Shown piece after piece: positions 42,510 through 51,623 of a stretch of 51,623 bases of DNA. A program made the translations under genes and the position numbers. Position 1 is the first letter of the stretch. Each line of letters starts with the position of its first letter. Origin of the DNA: Helochares maculicollis (lineage: Eukaryota; Arthropoda; Insecta; Coleoptera; Hydrophilidae). Where the stretch lies: positions 1 to 51,623 of the forward strand of contig JAWQRO010000162.1 of the NCBI GenBank assembly GCA_033557835.1. The letters are read 5' to 3'. The notes beneath the pieces are model-generated. The model ran no database searches, was not told where the DNA came from, and was given only the letters and a program-made list of their open reading frames with translations.

Positions 42510-45407
42510 GTGGATGCACATTCTGTCGGACGCTATGGACATTCCATCACCCCTGACGAAGCAATCGCTGAAGAAAACATGGACGACTGCCCCAATAGTC
42601 CTATTTTAACTCAGGGCATGTCGCCGATGCTACCAAATAATTATGTTCCTATGGGACCTCCGACCCACAGCTCTGACGACGGTTACGTTGACATGAGCCC
42701 AAGAGGAGGACGCCACACCACGACCTCACCGGCGGCAAGCTTGAGCAGCGTTACCTCAGGAACTCCCTCGACGGACATGCGCTTTGCTGAGTATCCATTA
42801 GAAAAAGTTTCTTCCTACCTCATATCAGAAGAGTGTGACGTCAACTCAGGGGAGCGACCGATTAGGGCCTACTCCGTCGGCTCTAGGCCTGAGACCTTAA
42901 AGTGCAGAACGAGAGTGGACAGTGCTAGAAATATGGAGACGAGAGATCGGGCGTTCAGTGTAGGTTCCAAGACGAAGAAGTTGCACAATAGGGTTTTGCC
43001 GCCTCGTGGGCATGGTCACAATGGGCCAAAGTCTTCTAGCGCCCCCTTGCTGTCGAATTCACGACTGCTTGGCTCCCACAGCTCCATAGATCCTATGGAC
43101 GACTTGATGGTTTTGGATTTCTCGAAGTCGCCCACCACAAAAAATACGGGATATATGGATATGAAGCCCGGCGTTAAAGGTAATGCACAATCGGGCTACG
43201 TTGATATGCAACCCGGGAACGTGCAGAAAAATAAAGCGCCAGAAATAGCACCTTATGTGGATATGAGATGTGGTTCGTCTCCGGCTAAGCCGAGTTTCAT
43301 TCCACTGCAAACCGAGCACAATTTCGAACCTTCAGCAGTAGGAGATTACATGGATATGGAGCCAAAGAAAGTGCGGAACAATTTTAAAGCTTCCACTTCT
43401 CCGCTTTTACCATCAGTGTCACCTTTATCAAACCACCCGCCAACCACTAGTTATATGGATATGAATTTCGGGAGTAAAAACCGTGATTTAAATTTGGATA
43501 ACTACTCGATTTCTCCTACAAAGTCCTCCATACCTCCTAAGTACCCAGAAGGATCGCCCTCGACAACCGATTATATGGATATGGATTTTAGTGGTGGAAA
43601 TCGAGGCGTAAATAAAGCCAGAACTCCTACTAATGAAGGGTATGTTGAAATGACTTTAGGCGCCAAGAAAAACGACTCTCACCAAAGACAGTCAAGTTTA
43701 GATGGATCTAGTGATTACACGAACATGAGTGTTGGTGTGAGCAAAAAGAAGGAGCAAGGGAAGAAGTCAGGGTCGAAAAAAGAAACGACTCGATCTCTAC
43801 CAATTCAGATCCAGTCAACCACAAGCAACCAAGTTCCTAAAGGGTCAAGCCCCAGCAGTCCCATGTATAACTCAATGTATTATCCTAGAAAATATTCGAC
43901 TGGCACACCTCCAAACAAGTTCCCACTCTCGAATAGTGGTTCAAGTCCGTACTCGAGTTTACCACGACGGTCACGAAAAAACAGCAGGCGGGACTCAAAA
44001 GACAGTTCCAGCTCCAGCGTGACGACGCCCTCCAGTTCCTCGACCATCTTTCCCATCAGCCTCAACAGCCCGAGCTCTCCTGTAAAGCCACTGGCCGAGT
44101 CAAAATCACCAGAACCAAGTACCATCAAGGTACCCCCGGGCGTTCTGAATGCGAAGTACAAAGGCGCCGCAACCACAACCCCGATTAGAGACGATTACAC
44201 AGTCATGGATTTCTTAGCTCCTTGGAATAGCGCCAAAGTTAACGAAGAACCATCAGATTACGTCAACTATACACCTGGGGCCCCAAAGGTGTCTAATCGA
44301 GCTGGAGATTACGCTTTGATGCGACCAGGGGCTCCTGAAAGTCCATCAGGTGATTACGCTCTGATGAATCCAACTAAACCAAAATTGTTTAAATATTCTA
44401 ATTGCCAAGACGCCAACGAGGATTATCTGTTAATGCAACCGGGCGCCCAAACGTCAGAAATGCGTCCGTGTGCCCCTGGATCTGTTGAGACTTGCCCTGG
44501 AGGTCCGGGGCGCCTCGGAGGCCCTACTGCCACTTCAGACTACACTCTCATGCGTCCTGGAGTCATAGAGGCTCCTGGGACGAATAGCTTAGTCTCTAAA
44601 TTATCCTCCATTAACTTGACCGAAGGGAGTGTGAACTGTTTTCGGCCCATAGTCGAATCCAAAGAAGACAGAATGGCACTGAGGGATGACCGAACTGCTT
44701 ACAGAGATGACAGATCAAATAGAAACGATAGGCTTAATGCTGGCGATGACCGATTTTCTTCCAGAGGTGATAGATTGTCACAAGATGACAGATTAGCCAG
44801 AGATGATAGGTTTAGAGATGACAGATCTGGAGAAGATCGGTCAAGAGATGATCGATCTAGAGATGATCGTTCCAGAGACGATCGATCTCGAGATGACCGA
44901 ATCGCCTCCCCGAAAATGACCAAAGCTGATTCAACGGAAGAATCACCCTACTACGAAATGCTGGCAGCTAATGCAAAGCTCCAACGGCCAAACTCAGTGA
45001 ACAGTGATAAAATAAGCGCACGTATTGGCTTCGAACTGATCAGACCTGCCTCTGTGACTTCTGATGCGACGAGACCGATTAGTTCGCGCCCTAGTTCTGC
45101 TTCCAGTGAACTCGGTTCATCAAGTTCCACCCTAGTGGGATCACGACCCGAATCTGTCAACAGCGACCGAATACGGCCGTCTTCAGCCAACGTAGATGGA
45201 CAGCTGCACTATGCCAGCTTAGATTTAGCTACAGCGTCAGAGGATGACGGCACGAGGAGCCCGAGGACGTCGAAATCTAACCAAAACGTACCCCAAGAAC
45301 CAAATTCTTCACCTTTGCAACCTGGCTGCACGTACGTTGACATCGATTTCGTCAAAAGCGAGGGATTGAAGCAAAACTCGTTGCAAAACAGTAAAATTAA
45401 GAATTAA
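42510..45407 (+). CDS. chico: IRS/chico terminal coding exon: 965-residue YXXM docking tail
   Basis: The acceptor is TTGTTTGTAG ending at 42509, phase 0. The first codon is GTG (Val) continuing from Glu, not a start codon. The exon encodes 965 residues and ends in TAA. This is the tyrosine-phosphorylated tail that carries SH2-docking motifs. I count 17 YXXM sites: YVPM (exon residue 45), YVDM (59), YMDM (215), then repeated YVDM/YMDM/YVEM, YTNM, YNSM, YTVM, YALM twice, YLLM, YTLM (678) and YYEM (814). DYVNY at 584 is a YXN Grb2/Drk site. Near the C-terminus, LHYASLDL (901) and TYVDIDF (942) match the paired SHP2-docking sites of vertebrate IRS1 (LNYIDLDL and YASISF). RAYSVGSRP and RAFSVGSK are basic Ser sites near the start. 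Residues about 725-797 form a highly charged DDR repeat. The rest is low-complexity Ser/Pro/Asn sequence without globular domains. Minus-strand open frames inside it are shadows. Confidence 0.97.
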   Translation: MDAHSVGRYGHSITPDEAIAEENMDDCPNSPILTQGMSPMLPNNYVPMGPPTHSSDDGYVDMSPRGGRHTTTSPAASLSSVTSGTPSTDMRFAEYPLEKVSSYLISEECDVNSGERPIRAYSVGSRPETLKCRTRVDSARNMETRDRAFSVGSKTKKLHNRVLPPRGHGHNGPKSSSAPLLSNSRLLGSHSSIDPMDDLMVLDFSKSPTTKNTGYMDMKPGVKGNAQSGYVDMQPGNVQKNKAPEIAPYVDMRCGSSPAKPSFIPLQTEHNFEPSAVGDYMDMEPKKVRNNFKASTSPLLPSVSPLSNHPPTTSYMDMNFGSKNRDLNLDNYSISPTKSSIPPKYPEGSPSTTDYMDMDFSGGNRGVNKARTPTNEGYVEMTLGAKKNDSHQRQSSLDGSSDYTNMSVGVSKKKEQGKKSGSKKETTRSLPIQIQSTTSNQVPKGSSPSSPMYNSMYYPRKYSTGTPPNKFPLSNSGSSPYSSLPRRSRKNSRRDSKDSSSSSVTTPSSSSTIFPISLNSPSSPVKPLAESKSPEPSTIKVPPGVLNAKYKGAATTTPIRDDYTVMDFLAPWNSAKVNEEPSDYVNYTPGAPKVSNRAGDYALMRPGAPESPSGDYALMNPTKPKLFKYSNCQDANEDYLLMQPGAQTSEMRPCAPGSVETCPGGPGRLGGPTATSDYTLMRPGVIEAPGTNSLVSKLSSINLTEGSVNCFRPIVESKEDRMALRDDRTAYRDDRSNRNDRLNAGDDRFSSRGDRLSQDDRLARDDRFRDDRSGEDRSRDDRSRDDRSRDDRSRDDRIASPKMTKADSTEESPYYEMLAANAKLQRPNSVNSDKISARIGFELIRPASVTSDATRPISSRPSSASSELGSSSSTLVGSRPESVNSDRIRPSSANVDGQLHYASLDLATASEDDGTRSPRTSKSNQNVPQEPNSSPLQPGCTYVDIDFVKSEGLKQNSLQNSKIKN
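44682..44900 (+). repeat. In-frame RDDRS minisatellite in the IRS tail
   Basis: About 73 codons are dominated by Asp and Arg, with [R/x]DDR recurring at 5-8 residue spacing. They end in four near-perfect 15-nt units encoding RDDRS (about 44842-44900). The DNA units differ at synonymous positions (GATGATCG, GACGATCG, GATGACCG), so the protein repeat is better kept than the DNA. It sits between the last YTLM cluster and the YYEM and C-terminal SHP2-type sites. It has no counterpart that I know of in vertebrate IRS proteins. Confidence 0.88.
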
Positions 45408-45528
45408 TTTTAATTTGTGTGCATGATAATTTGATGTACAGCCCATTTTAATGGGATGAAAAACGGAATTCCACTTTGATGTCAAATTTTCCTTACGTGT
45501 TTACTTCAAAAGTTTGAACATTCTTAAA

Positions 45529-45534
45529 AATAAA
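45529..45534 (+). terminator. First candidate poly(A) signal after the IRS stop
   Basis: AATAAA lies 122 nt after the stop codon, in TTCTTAAAAATAAATAGG. No strong GT-rich element directly follows. It is a candidate for a short 3'UTR isoform only. Confidence 0.4.
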
Positions 45535-47439
45535 TAGGTTTTACCTAAATTTTCACTGCTGTTTCAGTACTTTGTAGATAAGTCAAGACTGGAAATTGTT
45601 TTTAATATTTTACACGATTAAAAAAAAATTATGCGAAGTATCATCATAACCTCAAATGTATTTTCGGTTAAGTTTGGATTTGTATCTTTTGGGAATTTAC
45701 GTATGTTGTGGAAATTTAAATGTCCTATGAATTTGATCTTATGGTTCGCTTGCCATATTCTTAACTAATTTAGTGACTAAATTGTTTTAAGCTGCTTAAT
45801 TGATTTTATTATTATTTTAATGGTTACTTCTCTAATGACTTGGACAAAACTATTTTTATAGTCGGCTTAAAAAATGTTGTGGAGGTTGATCAACACACTA
45901 TAACGTGGCAATATTTCTTACTTGGTTATGATGGGAGATATTTGTGGGGCTTAAGATATTAGGCATGTTGTATGCTTGTATTTCTTTTCTAATTTGCATA
46001 ATTTTCTTCATTTGATCAGAACTAAAGGACAGTTGTCTGGTAAATACATAAAAATAAAAAAAAATCACATAAATTTTTGCAGGCAATTTGTTTGTGAATG
46101 ATTAATATCAAAAATTCTTTTGGATGTGGTGATTAAGATTCCAACAAATCAAAAATCTGGAGTTATAAATTCCTCACATCCATCCAGAGACATTTATTAA
46201 CTAATGTTTAATATATGAGAGATTTTGTATAATCTATGTTCTTGTTTTTTCATCGTATGAGGTATTGGCATCACCTCAGTTTCCCCTGGGCTCCTCCAAT
46301 AATAATTTTAGTTTGCACAAAACAGTATTTTAGGATATTCGACAAAACGGTAAATAAGATAATTATTGTTTATTATCAATCTAAAATGTGCATCACAATG
46401 TCAAATCTTTAAAAGTTATAATTTGAAGCCATCATAAATCCATTTGTGTCACTTTGTGTATATCAGTTTCACATTACTAAATTTCTAGATTATGTTGCAT
46501 TTTAGCGAACATTAGTGAAATAGACAGACAGTTTTTAACTTTTTTACTTGCATTTGTTGCTAAAAAGTGAAAATGCAATATTGAATGATCATACATTTTT
46601 TATGTCAAATAAGCCTCCACATAACTAATCCTTATGAATATAAATGTTGCACTAAGACAATTAACAGGCAATTTTGTATAACTATTCTGCTTCTAAACAT
46701 CATTATTGCTTGTTTTGATTTTTTCAGTAACATAAAACGAATATTTCAAATTGCAACGATTTTTTTCTGATTAGGAACAAAATGCTTTTTTTGTTGGAGA
46801 ATGGAAGTCAAAAGGACAAATATCCTCAATGTTGGCATCACAGGCTAGACTATATAAAACATTTCTATAAACAATGCACAACATTAAAATATTTCTTGCC
46901 AGTTGACCTACATATGTGACATATTTATTAAATATTTTTTGTTTACGCAAACAACAAACCAATAGTAATTGACAATTTCAACTCACCTCAAAAGGAATTT
47001 CGTTTTCGCCTCATGCCCGTAACATTTATTTTATTCATTGTATATAGTACAGACTGAAATGGATTTCTAACGTACGTTAGGAGTGTAGGACGCATATCTT
47101 AAATGATAAAAAATATCTCTAGTAAAATATGTAATGATTAGGTGTAAAATGTAGCTGTTAAAAGAAAAAAAATATGAAAAACCCATTAAAAAAATTTTCA
47201 TGATAGCTTTAAGGCTTAACATAGCGAAATATTTCAATGTTTATTCTGTTTTGCTACAATCAATTGAACCCTAGGAAATTTTTTTATTGTTACACATCTC
47301 TTTTATTATTATTATTAGCTTTTGTTTTTGTATTATTGTTATGGATACCAAATCCGTAGTACATATCAATGCAACTATTTTATTACTATTATGAAGAATT
47401 TCTCTTTTATTTCCAAACAGCAAAAGAGTGAACCCTGAG

Positions 47440-47880
47440 GCTTCCAAAATGATTTGAAGTGTCTGGGGGAGACTCGGAGGCCTCAGAGAAGCTTCAGGGG
47501 AAACTTCTGATGCATTAAGAAGAAATTCTGATGCGCCATGATGAGATTCTGATGCATTAAGGTGTGATTCATATGCCTTAGAATAATTCTGGTGCATTAT
47601 GAAGACATTCTGATACATTAGGGTGACATTCTGATGCATTAGGAAGAGATTCTGATGCATTAGGAAGAGATTATGATACATAAGAGAGGGATTCAGACTC
47701 ATGTTGGAAATTCTGAAGCACTAAGGAGAGATTATAAGGCTTCAGAAGGAGATCCTGATGCTTTATGGGGCAATTCTGAGGCTCAACGTCAGATGTTGAC
47801 ATTTCAAAGAGAGAAAGAGAGAATGAATTAGAAGCATGAACAAAAGTGTTGAGGCATCAGAAGAGATTTTCAATTGAGAT
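47440..47880. repeat. Minisatellite, GATTCTGATGCATTAGGAAGA unit
   Basis: About 20 imperfect copies of a 20-22-bp unit with the core TTCTGATGCATTA. The best-conserved copies are at about 47600-47690. The minus-strand open frame (47271-47702) reads the repeat as HQN-LM/NASE peptides and is not a gene. The core TGATGCATTA contains the palindrome ATGCAT. Confidence 0.88.
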
Positions 47881-50277
47881 TCAAAGGTATCAGATTCTCA
47901 GCGAGTTTGGGGATTAATAAAAGCTATTTTTAATGTAGCTCACTTTTAAGGCAAAGCAAAGCTTTTTATCGATATTAGACAATTATTTAGCGAATTATTT
48001 CATTATATTGAGGCTCAATTGTATAATAAACAAAAAAGATACCATTTTTCCTACAGTTCCGTAACTGGGCTGCTTTATTATTATTATAAGTATGTTTAAT
48101 TATAAAATAAAAATGAATAGCTTGAAGCTATACCTAATATATATTTAATTTATTAAAAGAAAACGCTAGTTTAATCTATAAAATAATCATAATATTCCAA
48201 TATTTAATGTATATGTACATATAATATAATATTGCATTTCTTTTGGTCCCCCTTTTTGTTCTTAGTATTGTATATTATCGATAATTTATTTTCATTAGTG
48301 TTTAATCGAGGATTTTCTAAATGAATAATGCAGGGGTTGACTCATGTCGAATATTTTGGGGTCTTTTGAGCCCTTTTTAATGGTTATACTAGCTGTGCTT
48401 ACAATTTTTTAAACTTTGCTAGCATGTTTATTTTAGATAAAGTTTTAACTATAATCGACTACGATGAATTTCAACTTTTTGACGATTTTTTATCGGTTTT
48501 TTTTATGTACACTTTCTACTGAGCCAACTTGAAATATCGACACGAGCAAACCCCCTAAAAAAGTTCTCTAATTGCTGCAAGTTCCATAAAACTTACAACT
48601 GCCGTTAAAAAGATTTTTTAGTATGCTGGGAGAGCAGACAGAATTGGGTGTGATGCTTTGCTATTTATTTAAAAAGAGCAAATATTTTAAATGTTGCTCC
48701 TTTTGATCCATACGATAAATGCAAATCGACTGATTCAGTACTAATCAAGCAAATTTGTGTATAGTTTTGTTTGAACTTTGCACTTTTTTAAACAAGAAAA
48801 AACTAATAAGGCAGAAATTAACACCCAATCCCGGTATACATTCAATTACTAAGCTAAAGTATACAAAGTTAATGAAATAGTTCAGGTGCTACTACAAATA
48901 ATAGTGAAATAGTAAAATGAGAGAATGTAGACACTAATATTTAGAAATTGCTTAAAGAAACAGTTATCCCCCATATATTTGTTATATAATTTACGATTCA
49001 AGTGCCTTTTAAACTTTAAATCAAGAGAAATAAGCATTTTTTAAGCATAGCATGATTTCTTGAGCATTTTCGTTTACTTCACCAGTAAAGCAAGGTCCAA
49101 TTAAATTAAATTACCTTAAATTAAATAAATAAAATGTAACGAATGTACATTATTAAATAAAAATAAAATGCATTTAAACACAGAAGCATGATGTATGTAA
49201 CTTAAAAGTAAAAACAAATGTAACTAATTGGAGAACTATAAGTTCACCCTGTATACTTGAAATTAGAAACTCTAGCATTGTAAAAGTTTTTAAAAATTGT
49301 AAATAATCTACTTAATTGTATAAATCTGACGAAGAAATTTATTACTAGCTTATTTTACTTTGGATATAAAAAAATCATTGATAAGAAATGCCAAATTTAG
49401 ATTATATGGTAGTCCCTCGTGTTATCTTTTCTTTTGTCGTCACGTAATTTCATTGTTTTGATTTTTGTTTCAAAATGTCAAGTTGAGCTGGTTTTAAAAT
49501 TTCTAGTCATGCCAAAAACTTCTTATGTAGTCAAAAAAAGTAAGTCCTAAGTGAACCCCTTTGATATCTTAAGTTTATTATTAATATTTTTTTTGTTATT
49601 TAGTCTGTACCTTTCTTTTTTATGTTAAACTATACTTATATACAGGGTGTTGTAAATTTAGCATTAAGAAAACAAAAATAAATTTGCTTTAATTACGATT
49701 ATTAAACTTATTCTTAGTATTTTCGATTTGAATGAAACAACATGTTTTTGTTCTGTTAATTATTATTTTTTGTGAGCAATTCGGCTTTTGTAAAAGTGTC
49801 TCACCGTTACTCTCTTAAATATTCTTTACTAATAAAGAGTACATAGAAACGTAACTAAGTTGTTTACTTTTAATTTTCTTGTTCCATGTATTAACGCCTC
49901 CATTTTGAAAATGTTTGCTTTTTACTTAATCGAGTGTTTAATCTCTTGTCCCATTTTTGTGTAATTCACTTTTGTAGCCGGCTAAAAGCTGGCAAGGGCA
50001 GCGACGAATTTTTTACCCACCACATTGTACTCAAACTACCTCATAAAAACGGTTCATTACATAATAAATAAATAAATTTACAATACTCTGATCCATCCAA
50101 AGCTCTTCCCATGGTATGAAAAACTATCTACAATCCCTACTAAAAATAAATTGCATTTAGTTACTGTAAGGGACGAGAAATTCATCGCATGCCCTTCATA
50201 ATTGAATTTTAAATAGTATATAAACAAAAGTATATGAGAAAGTATATATAATAAACATGCACTTTATATATATAAAA

Positions 50278-50295
50278 CTTTATATATATATAAAG
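50278..50295. repeat. 18-bp perfect palindrome CTTTATATATATATAAAG
   Basis: Fully self-complementary AT tract inside a wider TATA-rich patch (about 50220-50340). It could extrude as a cruciform, but it is probably simple AT-rich DNA. Confidence 0.8.
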
Positions 50296-51111
50296 AATTA
50301 TATATTTAATGATTATTTATATTATACATATAAAGAAAATATTATACGAAGTACACAGGGCCTTCAAAACGTTAATATCTTAACTGTAAGCCAAAAAATT
50401 TAAAATAAATAAAAATCTAATCTTGATATATTTAGGACAAATACTTATATTATAGAGATGTAAAGACGAATTTTATTTAGCCTAAATTTTGCATGCGTCG
50501 GATTTTCTAAGTGGTAAATTTTTCATGATTCCATAAGTAAAAAATAATAGAAATAAGTAAAGAATTGTACATAATCATAACTCTCGCATCGTAGCAAAAG
50601 GGGGAACGTTTTAAATAAATTGGAAAATATGGAATCTTTGAAACCAAAAAAAAAAATGAAATGATTAAAAACTATTCAGTTAGTAAGCATATAATGACTT
50701 ACTATAGCTGTGTAAATGGTAATATTGTAGCTGTTGTAGTGGAGTTTTTATTAAATTTTTTATTAATTAATCGTGCTGATGTATAAATTTTATTTCTTTT
50801 TTACAACGTCTGTAATGATATTAAAAACAAAATAATACCGATAATGTAAAATGTATTATATATGTCATAAGGGTAAAATTTTATGTATTTTGGATATGTG
50901 TAGTTATCATGTATTTTTTTGCTTTAATTTTTTTTATCTATGGAACTTTTGCCGTCAAAATTATAATACAGCTTCCTGTGCATTTGATATGTTTTTGTGA
51001 TGCTAGTTTTTCGGTTTTCCTTATTAATTGTACTGCAGATTTGTAGTGGCATTATAACCTGTTAATATTGTATTTTTTAATTTATTTTCTGATGATTGCA
51101 AGTGACATGGA

Positions 51112-51117
51112 AATAAA
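51112..51117 (+). terminator. Distal candidate poly(A) signal with GT-rich downstream element
   Basis: AATAAA in GGAAATAAATCATATAAAAA is followed within about 25 nt by TGCTTTGTTTTTTG, a good downstream element. If used by IRS, it would give a 3'UTR of about 5.7 kb. It could instead belong to nothing, since AATAAA is frequent in AT-rich DNA. Confidence 0.4.
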
Positions 51118-51349
51118 TCATATAAAAATGCTTTGTTTTTTGAATACGTCTCACCACACCCCACCTACAGTAAAAAGTTTCATAACCGCAATTTTGAGCT
51201 ATTATAAAGATAAAGTGAACACAATTAGAATTTGAGCTTCCATCAATTCATCTCTAAACATATGAAAAGTTTTACATCATCATATAAAAAATTCTAAGCA
51301 ATTAGTAGACTGAACATACTCCAACAGTAAGTTAAAAACCTGCTTAGTT

Positions 51350-51615
51350 CTATTTAAACAAATTTTAGAGTGAGCAAATCTAAGTCTGAGTGGAAGAAAG
51401 TAAGGTGAGTTTGTTTGAACAACATTGATAAAATGTAGTACGAGTTGAAAGGTCTGGCTTTTGTCTCAGGAGAACATGAAAGCGAGGAGGTAACTAAGCT
51501 TGAATAAATTAAACAAACTCTAGAACGAGTTGAACAGTCAAAAGTGTGTATCAGAACAATGTGGAAGCGAGAAAGTTTGCTTGAACAAATTTAACATAAT
51601 TTAGACGGGGTTGAA
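51350..51615. repeat. Imperfect repeat at window end, about 85-100 bp unit
   Basis: Segments containing GTTTGTTTGAACAA / TGCTTGAACAAATTTAAC, then TTTAGA or CTAGA-CGAGTTGAACA, then GTCT or GTCAAAAG, recur near 51405, 51500 and 51580. The window cuts the last one. Roughly three loose copies. Confidence 0.5.
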
Positions 51616-51623
51616 CAATATAT

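Larger units (their letters stand above)
45408..51623 (+). other. 3' flank of IRS: possible long 3'UTR, no coding sequence
   Basis: AT-rich DNA downstream of the stop codon. The only conspicuous structures are the 47.44-47.88 kb minisatellite, a TATA-rich patch at about 50220-50340 and a GC-richer hairpin segment near 49977-49993. No other gene is recognisable on either strand. The transcript could end at the first AATAAA (45529-45534), at one of several later ones, or at the strong context near 51112. The window ends in moderately repetitive sequence: AACAA-ATT-A-A-AAYTYTAGA-YGAGTTGAACA words recur at about 51350-51610. Confidence 0.7.

Noticed and set aside
47271..47702. 143-residue minus-strand open frame
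   Set aside because: Its HQN-LM and NASE periodicity is produced by the minisatellite.
1..51623. tRNA genes
   Set aside because: Visual search for B-box words (GGTTCGAATCC-like) gave only the TTCGAATCCC units of the 19-kb minisatellite, without cloverleaf context.

Overview
The window is eukaryotic and almost certainly from an insect nuclear genome. It is AT-rich, has long introns with canonical GT-AG splice sites, and carries degenerate mariner and non-LTR elements. The one host gene I can support is the insulin receptor substrate (IRS; chico in Drosophila), on the + strand. A beetle or another non-dipteran insect is my guess only; nothing in the window fixes the order.

Gene layout. Six coding exons join in one open frame: 25764-26091 (IRS-type PTB domain), 30421-30578, 32215-32295, 38680-38889 (polyglutamine), 39633-39886 and 42510-45407 (docking tail with stop). 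All splice phases agree. The exons total 3929 nt and encode the C-terminal 1309 residues. The first exon opens with the last two bases of a codon, so at least one upstream coding exon exists. It should carry the PH domain, and I could not recognise it in positions 1-25763; it probably lies outside the window. The protein is the membrane-proximal adaptor of insulin/IGF signalling. The PTB domain docks on the phosphorylated receptor. The tail, once tyrosine-phosphorylated, recruits PI3-kinase p85 (YXXM motifs), Grb2/Drk (YXN) and SHP2/Corkscrew-type phosphatases. Basophilic serine sites in the middle exons look like AKT and 14-3-3 feedback sites.

Positions 1-25763 hold no recognisable host exon and are probably a long 5' intron and/or upstream flank. 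They contain: a direct repeat at 2.37-2.75 kb; a minisatellite at 4.3-4.5 kb; an unusual dispersed repeat with paired GAA-loop hairpins at 5.77-7.78 kb; a tandem duplication at 11.46-12.0 kb; GC-richer, non-repetitive islands at 12.5-13.3 kb; a dead non-LTR retrotransposon with a tandemly duplicated RNase H segment at 14.2-15.9 kb; two neighbouring minisatellites at 19.0-19.8 kb; duplications at 20.5-20.8 and 21.37-21.55 kb; and a decayed transposon-type ORF at 23.76-24.04 kb on the minus strand.

The introns carry three mariner relics: a 5' half on the minus strand at about 28.25-28.74 kb, an internally deleted copy on the plus strand at 34.27-35.38 kb, and a 3' half on the minus strand at about 37.03-37.55 kb. 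They also hold a diverged repeat family at 32.6-36 kb and a 215-bp tandem array at 41.04-41.73 kb.

Positions 45408-51623 contain no coding sequence. The stretch could be a long 3'UTR (strong poly(A) context near 51.11 kb) plus intergenic DNA, and it includes a 20-bp-type minisatellite at 47.44-47.88 kb.

I saw no convincing undescribed enzymatic or defence system. The most interesting signals are the 17-fold YXXM array, two consecutive frame-neutral IRS exons, and the GAA-hairpin repeat family.
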